From Triglochin maritima (Eukaryota; Streptophyta; Magnoliopsida; Alismatales; Juncaginaceae), in contig OY821787.1 of assembly GCA_963682175.1 (NCBI GenBank), forward strand, positions 21,926,501-21,990,500: a DNA stretch of 64,000 bases, read 5' to 3'. Shown piece by piece: positions 55,490 through 64,000 of this stretch; positions within the stretch are counted from its first letter, which is position 1; every line of letters starts with the position of its first letter. The translations under genes were made by a program, and so were the position numbers. Below the pieces are notes generated by a model. It saw only the letters and a program-made list of their open reading frames with translations. It was not told the DNA's origin and ran no database searches.

Positions 55490-56922
55490 TGTTGCCTTTT
55501 TGGTCCTAATCTATGTTTTGATGATTTAACTAACCTAATCTGAATTACAATCAAATGTAGTCAAGCACACTTATGCATGGAACATATATTATATTGTCTT
55601 AACATCTACAGGTGATCAAGACTCAAGGAAGAATAGAATGAAGTCAAGATATGTAATCAAACTAATTATAGACATGTAATTTTGCCTTTATATGAGTCTT
55701 AGGAATATATGTGAACTTGAGCATACAAGAGTAAAATCTATTCACTCACATACTAAGTTCCTTGCAGAAGTTACACACTAAATTTCACTTCAATTGGGCT
55801 TCAATAGATCACCCTAACTTAGGTCAAAAATCACTTAAACTAAACATCTACATATCTATGTAGAACGGTCGACCGAAATAAGTTTTCTGTTCAACTGTTC
55901 CAACCAGTTAACAGTTTCTTGAATTGTGATTTTACCTATCTTTATCGGACGACCTATTTTACCCTTGTGGTCGACCGATTGACCTGTATTTTCCGGATGA
56001 CCATTGTACTTGTCATATTGTCCAACGGTCATATTCGTATACCACTAAAATGTATTTGGCCACTTGTCCAACGATGCCTTAATAGGGGTTGACCGGATGC
56101 AGACAATTATGTCCCCAAAAGTTCCTGTTATTTTTGGTCGGATGAACTTCCTTATTGCGTTCAACTGTTAATCTTTACCTGGCCAAAACCCACAGAAAAC
56201 GATCGACCATCCCCTAGATTTAGTTCTACCGTTCACTTTAGTTGTAGCCATTTGGTTCAACTGTAATTTAATTTAGTTCGAACGTTTCCTTACTTTCATT
56301 GAAATGGTCGACCGTTGATCCCGTGTCGGTCGACTGGTCTAGAAAGATTTGTTGTGCATAAGTTTTCTATTTTGTGTATCTGACACAAATCTCTTCCAAA
56401 TCTTTTCCAATGGCTATATCTCATTAGGAGCTTATAAATAGGGGTTCCCACACCTTATTTACACACCTCTCTAACTCCTCTTTGACTCCTACATTAGAGG
56501 GAATCCTCCCATCACAAGAATCCCAATTCCACACACTCAAGAGCTTATAGTTGCACACTTTAGTAACCAAATCTTAATCATACTCAAAGTGTTCTCAAAG
56601 TTAGAGTGTCAATACTCTCAGTTCATTTGTTCCCAAGAAAATGGTTTGGGTGAAAGCCTGAAGCATTATAAAGGTTTTGATGAAAGCCCAAACATCCCTC
56701 TCGAGCAATGATAGGAGCAACTGAGCTCGGTGAGGATTGTTTGTGAGACTGGTGTGTAAGGGCTTGACTCGGCCCATAACAAGAACGGATAGTGAAGACG
56801 TAGGCAAAGCTAGTGGAATCGACTGAAGCTTGCAAGAGAGGAAGTAGGGCACGGGTGGGGTGCCACATCTTTATAAAACTGTTGCATCTGTTGTGGTTTG
56901 ATTTTCCCTACTTTTTTAAATT
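55490..56922 (+). repeat. Family D LTR, plus orientation, 3' end missing
   Basis: It begins TGTTGCCTTTTTGG with CTAATCTATGTTTTGATG, matching the inverted solo LTR at 17679-18941. It has AGGTGATCAAGACTCAAGG and numerous GGTCGACCG-type motifs (55860-56340). The last part, present in the solo LTR as CCGCGGGATC to CCTACA, is missing. GTAGT occurs before the start (55485-55489) and at 56923-56927, a possible but unproven duplication. Confidence 0.65.
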
Positions 56923-57657
56923 GTAGTTTTTGACCCGCGTGACCGAGTGGCAGTGGTGTTTACTGTCCGACGATGTAAACCGACAGGTAGCTTGGCTGCG
57001 GCACAGCCAAGTGTGTTGACCAACCTAACAGATGACTCTGCCAGTGTGGTGTTGATCACGAGATCATATCTGAGTTTATGTTGCAGAAGTACGTGCGCAC
57101 CTTACCAATCCCCCCATGAATAGTGTAGCCGCATGTGGGGTGTGTGGTGTACTCTCTGTAAGACCGCATGTGTCAGCGGGAGGTTCCTGTGGGGGACCCG
57201 ATGCTGTTGGTGGGGTCGTTGTCCCTTTTTACCCCTAGATGGGGAATGCTTGACTTATTTCGTTCTATTATGCCATGTTATAGTAGTATGATAGGTTCAT
57301 TGTACTGTACTTCCATATGAATGTAGGTGGACTTGGTATACGGGATTTCCTTATGGAGACTCAGGCATTGTTATTTTATTGCCATTTCCGTACCGCAGTA
57401 GGTGATGGGTGGGTGGCGAGTGAGGACGATTGCACTCTGGGATCAGATGGTCCAGTCTATTTCCTAGGTTGTATGATTACTTGTACTTACACTTTCTTGT
57501 ACTGTGACGTAATCATACCTTTTGAAAAACTCCTGTGTAATGGTACACCTTTTAAGTATTTTTTGAGTAATGTCCCCACTCTTTCTGGTCTACTTCAGCT
57601 TAGGGAAACCTAATCTTCTAGTTTGTTTACTTCGTTACGCCTATGTCTAGCTTATTA
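56923..57657. other. Unclassified sequence
   Basis: GC-richer than its surroundings at 56930-57230. The frame at 57317-57613 matches nothing I know. No element ends recognised. Confidence 0.35.
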
Positions 57658-57944
57658 CACTGCTAGAAAATGGGAAATTACGTCGCCATGTCACATCGGG
57701 TATTAATAAACCGACGTGAAACAAACTTGTCACATCAGTTGAAGGAAATCCGACGTGATTAGTTTATTTTTATTTTTAAAAACCAAATAATTTTGATAAC
57801 GCGTGTCACGTCGATTTTATTAAAACCGACGTGTTTGGGTGGTCTTATCACGTCGGTTTTTAGCAAAACTGACGTGTTAGGTTTTTTTTAAATTCGTTAC
57901 ATCTTATTGTTTACCATGCCCTAAGTCTAACACAACCTAAATCT

Positions 57945-58214
57945 TTGTTTCTTCCGCCCCAACCCACCGCCACCAACCCACGCCTCTACGAAGCCTCCAG
58001 CCCGACCTCACCCCAACGAATCACGCGATCCAACCCACACCGCACCACCTCCGAGCCAACACCCACGACCACCTCCGCCCCCAATGCACAACCCCACACA
58101 CCGCACCACTCCCCAACTCCTCCGGCCACCAACAACTCGTTGATATCCCCCGTACTCACCATGCTCCTCCAAACTCGACGCCTCCAAAATATACGTGCAC
58201 GACTCTTAACTTGA
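57945..58214 (+). other. Pro/Thr-rich low-complexity segment of CACTA-2
   Basis: An open frame rich in CCA/CAC/ACC triplets after the left subterminal repeats. The same type of segment is at 2060-2270 in CACTA-1. It may be 5' untranslated sequence or a disordered N-terminus; nothing supports translation. Confidence 0.35.
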
Positions 58215-58400
58215 TTGAGGTCCACTCTCAACTTAAAATTTTTAGTAACATTTTGTTCCAAATTTTACTAACATTAGATGTGATTTGGCCCCTTTGATTG
58301 ATGACCTGGATTTTTAGTAAGATTTTATTAGTCTCTTACCAATTGAGTTAGATTTTCAAAATATGTTTTCATATAACTAACTTTTATTTCATCGTTATAG

Positions 58401-59147
58401 GCTCTACGAGAGGTTAATAAAGGTCGACAATCAAAAAAATAAGTTTATACATCGATTGTCCCGAGGAGGCTATCATAAACTTGTGGAGCAAATGATGGTC
58501 GAAAAAAGAGCAAAGCTAAAAGAAGATGCTTTGCAGTCTGGTCTAAGAGAAGAGCAAGCAAGTAATTTGCCTCCACCATCACCACTACCTAGTCAAGAAA
58601 AGTGGAAAAGAGTACGTATTAGACCCGACGGAAGTTACATGACCGACGAGTCTGTAAATGTTGCAAACAAGATTGTAAGTATTAAATTTAAATGTAACAT
58701 TTATAGATTAATCCGTATAATATTCACAACATAATTATCTTATAGGACGAGATTTCACTACAGTCATCATTAGGAGAATTTGTCTCGGATGGTAGAAATG
58801 ACATATTATCCACGACTTTGGGTAAAGAAGAACATCCGGGACGAGTTCAAGGTGTCGGTAATCGAATTGAAATTTGTCAGTACTTTGGGTCATCATCTAC
58901 CTCTTGACAGCAGGGGCTTTCTCGGGAAAATGATGAATTAAGACAAAGGATGGGAGATTTGGAGAATATGGTGAGAAATCTCTATGCTATGAACAACCTT
59001 CCTGTTAACATGCCAACACCCCGTAATGCATCAAGTGTTAATCCTGAAGAGGTATTCATCAAGCCAACCCATCCATTACCAATAGTAATTGAAGAAACAT
59101 CAATACCAACAACTGGGAAAAATGAACCAGTCGAGATACAAATTTAA
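58401..59147 (+). pseudogene. CACTA-2 Transposase_24-type (Ptta/En/Spm) exons
   Basis: Exon 58401-58674 reads ALREVNKG, a frame slip in an A-run, then SRGGYHKLVEQMMVEKRAKL and RIRPDGSYMTDESVNVANKI before a GTAAGT donor. Exon 58746-59147 reads ILSTTLGKEEHPGRVQGVGN, then a TGA at 58905-58907, then NDELRQRMGDLENMVRNLYAMNN, a coiled-coil ending. S-R-G-G-Y and the E-H-P-G-R-V-x-G-V-G core are signatures of the plant Transposase_24 family. These proteins accompany CACTA elements but are not the catalytic transposase. Two lesions disable this copy. Confidence 0.75.
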
Positions 59148-59198
59148 TTACGTTTGTATAATTGTTAGTGGTTAATTCAAACTTAAATATATTTACAG

Positions 59199-59448
59199 GA
59201 TGGTCGCGAATGTGGATTTTTTTAAATGACCCAATTTGCGACTTGTAGCTTATGGAAAGCTATATGCATTGAAGACGCATAAAGGGGCACAAATCAGATC
59301 AAATAATGTAGTAGTGACTTTAGATATTCTGGTCGATTGTGATGTGTTTTTACTAATACTGGAATCTGAAGTTTATACTGTTGGGGACGCTGAAGGACAA
59401 GTATTGGAATGGCCACGTTCTTTGGTAAAACCGAAAAAGAAAAAGAAG
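59199..59448 (+). pseudogene. CACTA-2 DUF8039-like exon
   Basis: After an acceptor at 59197-59198 it reads DGRECGFF, slips frame within a T-run, then LRLVAYGKLYALKTHKG, SNNVVVTLDILVDCDVFL and GDAEGQVLEWPRSLV, ending at a GT donor at 59449. It aligns with the minus-strand copy at 62830-63101 throughout and with 2848-3105 in CACTA-1. Function unknown. It is joined by splicing to the protease exons that follow. Confidence 0.65.
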
Positions 59449-59538
59449 GTAATTATTTAGTATTAATATACGAATTTGTAATCGTCATAAAATTGTTTTA
59501 GTAGAAATGTTCTAACAATGTATATTTTAATGTTAAAG

Positions 59539-60333
59539 GTTCAACCTCCACCATCCAACGGATCCAAATTTTCTACCGAGTTTGATGAATATGTGTTGGC
59601 TAAGAACTGTTTAATGTTATATGATATCGTAAAATATAAACCCGAGGACGATGTCGTGTCGAGTTCTTTGGATAAAGAAATCGTAGGCTACACGGTTGAA
59701 GACGGCTTTGAATCGAAATTATATGTCATCTTTGGTGATGTCATGCAGTTTCTTAAGATGGAAAAATTATGTGTATCAATCATTGAAGTTCTTATAAAGT
59801 AAGTCATTTTTATATATGTTATTTTTCACGATATTTTTTAATGTTTTATGTTTGACATTTAAATCATGTTTATTGATTGTGATATATAGGTCTCTTTACC
59901 AAATGCCCAATCGAAAGAACTTTGGATATTTCTGTCCAACGTTGCTCAACCGTCCTGGACAAAAAATTGACGACACCCGATCGAAAATTATGGGGAATGT
60001 GAAGGCTCAGGGGAACAAGATGTATTATCTTGCACCGTATTGGGAGAGATATGTTTTTAATTACTTGATATAATACATGTAGTAAGAAAATGAATTACTT
60101 TGGGTTTTTTAAATGAATGTTGTGTAGTGATCATTAGATGTTAGCTGTTATTCGTCCCGATACAAATACTGGATATTGGTTTGATCATTTAGCTTCTGAG
60201 AAACCGAAGAAAGATTTGAAGGACTTGGTGCAATTGTAAGTTTTATTAAATTACTATTTTAAAACATGAAAATACATTGTAGTTGTTAGATTTTGTAACA
60301 AACATAGATATTTATCAATTTCTGTAGATCTAT

Positions 60334-60373
<40 letters not shown>

Positions 60374-60790
60374 AATTGGGACGAAAGAGAAGCCAAAAAA
60401 CGAAAACAACATGGTATCCTCTGAAGGTAGGGTAATTTCTTTATTTAGGAAACAATGATCATTATATTTTCTATTAATTTTTTTGTTTTGCATTATACAT
60501 TTTTTCTTAATTTAGTACCATAAACAAACCGGAAGTATGGAGTGTGGGTACTATGTCATGAGGTATATGGAACAAATTGTGGAGTTTGGTTTCGTGGGGT
60601 GAGATTTACGCGAGGTAATATATAGTTTCTACACTAGATTGAAGTAATATATCTTATTTTGATAAAGGAGTATGTTTACAAAATTCTTCGTTTAATTTGT
60701 AGATCTTTGGAACAACTCTTGAACCATTTTAACAGGAAGATCTCGACTGCACACGTGAGAGATGGGCTTCTTTTCTCATTACAAGTATGC
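59539..60790 (+). pseudogene. CACTA-2 Ulp1-like (C48) protease exons, Cys kept, stop after His
   Basis: Exon 59539-59798 ends DVMQFLKMEKLCVSIIEVLIK. The exon from 59890 reads KNFGYFCPTLLNRPGQ and MYYLAPYWER. The exon from 60128 has the histidine (60132-60134), but the Trp expected after it is TAG (60135-60137), before LAVIRPDTNTGYWFDHLAS. The exon from 60516 reads KQTGSMECGYYVMRYMEQIVEF with the catalytic Cys codon at 60543-60545 intact. The last exon reads EDLDCTRERWASFLI. One donor has decayed (GAGA|TATG at about 60050). CACTA-1 has the opposite damage: His kept, Cys lost. Confidence 0.75.
60336..60370. repeat. (AT)n microsatellite
   Basis: About 17 uninterrupted AT units inside an intron of the CACTA-2 protease gene. 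Confidence 0.95.
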
Positions 60791-61723
60791 TTCTAAGTTG
60801 ATGACATTATTAATGTTAGTTTATTCAATATTTGTTAACTTGTTAGTTTCCTCGATGTATTGATTATTAACTTGTTAGTTTGCTCGATACATTGAATGCT
60901 TCTTAGTTTCCTCGGTACATTGAATGTTAACTTGTCAGTTTGCTCGATACATTGAATGTTAACTTGTTAGTTTTCTTGAATGGAAATCGAAGGCAGTGAA
61001 TGTTAAAATGAATTGTGATTGTGATTTAATGACTTGAGTGTCGACACTTATATTACTTTGAGTATGTGATGCGATTGTGATTGTGAATGTGATGCGAGTG
61101 TGATTGTGTGAATATTATGCGATTGTGAATGTATTTAGTGCAGGGACATATCAGTAGATTTATAACAAATAAATATATATATTTTCTGAAAAGAGAACAT
61201 ATCACGTCGGTTCTATGGAAAACCGACGTGTTATATACTATATAAAACCGACATGATATACCAAGTATATCCCGTCGGTTTTCGCCGACCCAACATGATA
61301 TACTTTGTATATCACGTTGGCTTTCCTCGACCCAACATGATATACTTGGTATATCATGTTGGTTCTTTGGAGAACCAACGTGATATAGTATATAACATGT
61401 TAGTTTTCCATAGAAATGACGTGATATGTTCTTTTTTCAGAAGAAAAAATTTATTTGTTATAAATCTACTGATACGGCCCTCTGCACGTGGTATACCCCA
61501 CATTTATATGATATACCCCGCATTTACGTGATAAATATGGGGTATATCACGTCGGTTATCCATGAACCGATGAGATATACCTAGCGTATCACATCGGTTA
61601 TTAAACCGACGTGATATTTCCCTCCGTTTTACGTCTCCCTTTTATAACGTTGGTAAATTGGAACAGTACAACCGTTGTGATATGGGCATAAAAACCGACG
61701 TGATTTCCTTATTTTCCAGAGTG

Positions 61724-61849
61724 TTTGCTCTTTCTTCCATGTGATATTTCGTTAAAATTTTCCATTATTTTTGGGAAATTACAAATAAAGTAAGAAGACC
61801 ACCTCTTACGTGTTCCATCTATCTTCTCTTGCAAAAACAATTGAGGGTT
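61724..61849. other. Spacer after CACTA-2
   Basis: Short AT-rich stretch, no features seen. Confidence 0.4.
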
Positions 61850-61989
61850 TTCTTCAAAAATCTATTTAAAACATTATATTTTTAAATTATTAAAATAAAA
61901 AAACCATTATAACCCAACATGTAAGCTACATATCGAAGATACCTGTCGTAAATGTCCATCTTCCAATCCCAAATCTCCATCAAAATTAC

Positions 61990-62730
61990 AAAATGGTAAA
62001 AAGTTTTACTCAAATCAACAATAATGAAAATGAGTGAACAAATTAAAATTAATTATACTAAAAGTAACTTACAACTAAACAATATTCTTCAATGATTTCC
62101 TCGGTTTATATGATGCTAGAAGGTCAAACTAATATGCAGTATTCATATCGGGAACTAAAACGGCCAACATCCCATGATCACTGTAAATCAATCATGTTAA
62201 ATAACTTTATTAATCATTTAATACTAATATAACAAGTAATATAAAATATAATGAAATACTTACGCCTTCCAACATGGTGCTAGATAAATCTTCTTCTCGC
62301 AATCACACATAACCTGAGCAATCTTTTGTCGTCTAGTGTCATCACTTGAATTGCCTGGATTGAAGAATATTGTGGGACACAAATAACCAAATTTTTTTCC
62401 GAGAAGGCAATTCTTGGAGAAGCCTATTCAAAAATCAATATACCATAATTAATATGAAAATCATTCGTAATCAAATATATATAAAGACAAAATGGCTTAC
62501 TTTAATTGAACTTGGATGGTTGTTATACACAATTTTCCCATCCTTAAAAATTGCATGACATCCTTTATTACAACACAAAACTTACGTTCCATGTCATTGT
62601 CGGTCATCTCTCCTACAATTGCTTTATTCATAACACTTTCAACCATAGAATCTTCATCCTTATGTCGTATGAAATTGTCTCTCATCAAATACAATTTAAT
62701 TTTAGTTTGCTTGGATGTTGGACCGTCGAC
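61990..62730 (-). pseudogene. CACTA-3 Ulp1-like exons, incomplete
   Basis: The frame 62694-62497 reads MRDNFIRHKDEDSMVESVMNKAIVG and DVMQFLRMGKLCITTIQVQLK, matching CACTA-2. Next come KFGYLCPTIFFNPGNSSDDTRRQKIA and KIYLAPCWKA (about 62405-62265), then DHGMLAVLVPDMNTAY with Gly for the Trp after the active His, a stop, and FDLLASYKPRKSL. The exon carrying the active cysteine is absent. The piece is too decayed to act. Confidence 0.6.
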
Positions 62731-62829
62731 CTTATGAAATTTAAAAACTATACTACTAGAACATATTTACATGATTACTATATATCAGCCATTTATAAAA
62801 TTATTAAAATTAAAGTTGATACCTTTGCA

Positions 62830-63101
62830 TTCACATTTATTTTAATCAGTGAACGAGGTCATTGCAACACCCATCCTTTAGCATCGCCCACCATCTCAAC
62901 TTTAGATTCAGGAATTGGCAAGACAGCATCACCACAGACAGATGTATCCAAAGTCACCTTCGAATTCTTGGCTTCAATTTGTTTACCGTGATGCGACTTC
63001 AGTGTGTAGACCTTCCCATATGCTACAACTCGCATATCTGAATCATTCACAAAGAGTTCACATTCAGCTCCATCCTGTAAATATCGAAACAAAATTATCA
63101 C
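62830..63101 (-). pseudogene. CACTA-3 DUF8039-like exon
   Basis: It reads DGAECELFVNDSDMRVVAYGKVYTLKSH, KVTLDTSVCGDAVLPIPESKVEM and GDAKGWVLQ, then a TGA where a Trp is expected, then PRSLIKI, before a GT donor. It is the clearest of the three copies for the first half of the domain, with no frame slip there. A preceding exon (VVPNERFEQDTLDIFE, about 63215-63152) ends at a GTAAAT donor. Confidence 0.65.
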
Positions 63102-63414
63102 ACTTACTACAATGCAAAATGAAAATTAAATACTTATAAATTGAAAATTTACCTCAAAAATGTCAAGCGTGTCCTGCTCAAATCGTTCATTGGGAACAAC
63201 TGAAAGTAATGTGTTCTAAAAGTTTTACTTTTATATGTCAATTGTTATGAATTGGATGTGCAAACATTTTGTTCCTTGATTATGGTATTCTTCTTTTGGA
63301 AGTGTTAAGGAAGAGGTGCTTGGTCCTTGACCGTAGAGTTCTAAAAGATAATGGTTTACATAAATAAAAATTTATTCACAGTCATGGTAATTAACATGAA
63401 ACATTAATCACTGA

Positions 63415-63490
63415 GATAAGATTGTCGTGTTGGTCATCAATTATTGTAGCTCTACAAATAATGGACGATAAGATTGTCGTGTTGGTCATC
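63415..63490 (+). repeat. 24-bp direct repeat, 52-bp period
   Basis: A 24-base string starting GATAAGATTGTCGTG is present at 63415-63438 and again at 63467-63490, directly abutting the start of copia homology. Confidence 0.85.
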
Positions 63491-64000
63491 GATTTTAAAG
63501 GCGCGAAGGATGCAAATAAAAACAAAACAGAAAACAAAGCTGGAAAGAAACGACCTCGAGGATCCAGAGGTGGGAAAGATAAGTCTAATGTGACTTGTTT
63601 TAACTGCCGAAAGACTGGACATTTTGCTCGTGAGTGGACTGAGCAAAAGGTAATTACTGTGTGTAATCCCTCGAATTGTAACGTGACTAGTTCTGTGATG
63701 CTCACTGATCATTCTTCTATGTGGATTGTGGATTCAGGTGCCACGGACCACGTGACAAAGTTTCGTTCTCCCTTCGTGGAATATCGTCGTGTTCCAAGTG
63801 GGAGGCGAATAAACACGGCGAACAACACTAGCATTGAAATTCTTGGAGTGGCATTGAAGTTCTTGGAGTGGCACATGCAAAGTGGCTTTGCGAAGTGGCC
63901 GGATCCTATTACTTCACGACGTGTTGTATGCACCAGCTATACGGCGAAATATTATTTCTGTTGTTGTTTTGATGAGACATGGTTTTAAAGTTGTTTTTTA
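63491..64000 (+). pseudogene. copia fragment (copia-2): gag end and protease, runs off the window
   Basis: Homology to copia-1 starts abruptly at about 63491, inside gag, without LTR, leader or capsid. It reads KNKTENKAGKKRPRGSRGGKDK, the CCHC-type knuckle CFNCRKTGHFAREW with the last Cys changed to Trp, then WIVDSGATDHVTK, the intact protease active site, and SGRRINTANNTSIE. A 20-base tandem duplication (63831-63850, 63851-63870) then shifts the frame. The missing 5' part could mean a rearranged junction rather than an ordinary insertion. What follows beyond 64000 is unknown. Confidence 0.8.

Larger units (their letters stand above)
57658..61723 (+). mobile_element. CACTA (En/Spm-type) DNA transposon (CACTA-2)
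   Basis: Left end CACTGCTAGAAAATGGGAAA; right end inverted CACTCTGGAAAATAAGGAAA. Both are followed by many copies of CACGTCGGTTTT/AAAACCGACGTG in both orientations (57680-57880 and 61200-61710). Flanking triplets are TTA and TTT, one base off a perfect 3-bp TSD. Inside are plus-strand exons of a Transposase_24-type protein, a DUF8039-like domain and a Ulp1-like protease. No TNP2 transposase was seen, so the element is non-autonomous. Confidence 0.85.
61850..63240 (-). mobile_element. CACTA-type relic (CACTA-3), partial
   Basis: Minus-strand exons equivalent to the DUF8039 and Ulp1 parts of CACTA-2, in the same order. Terminal inverted repeats and the catalytic-Cys exon were not found, so both ends are lost or lie beyond recognisable sequence. 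The next 180 bases (63241-63414) may be its decayed upstream part. Confidence 0.55.

Noticed and set aside
57317..57613. 98-codon plus frame
   Set aside because: Cysteine-rich but without a recognisable domain, flanked by unclassified sequence; left as unannotated spacer.
60254..60493. Minus-strand 79-codon frame with a YIYIYI run
   Set aside because: The run is the translated (AT)n microsatellite inside a CACTA-2 intron.

Overview
The window looks like intergenic DNA from a large, repeat-rich flowering-plant genome, probably a eudicot. This rests on plant-type Ty3/gypsy elements primed by tRNA-Asp, Ty1/copia elements, L1-type LINEs with a zf-RVT tail, and CACTA transposons carrying DUF8039 and Ulp1-like exons. 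I found no intact host gene, no tRNA or rRNA gene, no CRISPR array and nothing prokaryotic. The species cannot be fixed from the sequence.

Layout. 1-949 is the end of a gypsy LTR (family A). 1761-4987 is a decayed CACTA element. 6020-13468 is old gypsy 3' material (families B and C) split by a nearly complete but dead LINE (7285-11879) with a perfect 11-bp target-site duplication (TSD). 13469-22643 is mostly unclassified DNA holding two more LINE copies and a 1.26-kb solo LTR with TSD TTATC. 22644-28071 is a minus-strand gypsy (family C) from gag end to 3' LTR. 28254-36634 is a minus-strand copia element with both LTRs and a long AT-rich leader. 36640-40390 is the 5' end of another minus-strand gypsy (family A: gag, PBS, LTR). 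40400-41554 is a minus-strand coding relic I do not recognise, with three tandem acidic repeats. 41555-48170 is a plus-strand gypsy-derived element (family B) that has LTRs, PBS and gag remnants but no protease, RT or integrase. Its 3' half plus 1.4 kb of flank is tandemly duplicated (44859-49540 and 49541-54201). 54951-56922 holds a gypsy pol tail and a second LTR of the solo-LTR family. 57658-61723 is a better preserved CACTA element. 61850-63240 is a third CACTA relic (minus). 63491-64000 is a truncated copia copy of the same family as the one at 28-36 kb.

How the parts relate. The coding regions are parts of transposons, nearly all carrying stops or frameshifts. The RT frame of the copia and the 276-codon frame of the family B element, present twice, are the longest clean ones. 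Features not explained by standard annotation include a perfect 18-bp palindrome recurring in gypsy LTR U3s and leaders, two kinds of degenerate short-unit arrays in a block seen at two loci, a hairpin shared by all three LINE 3' ends, and the unidentified acidic-repeat coding relic.
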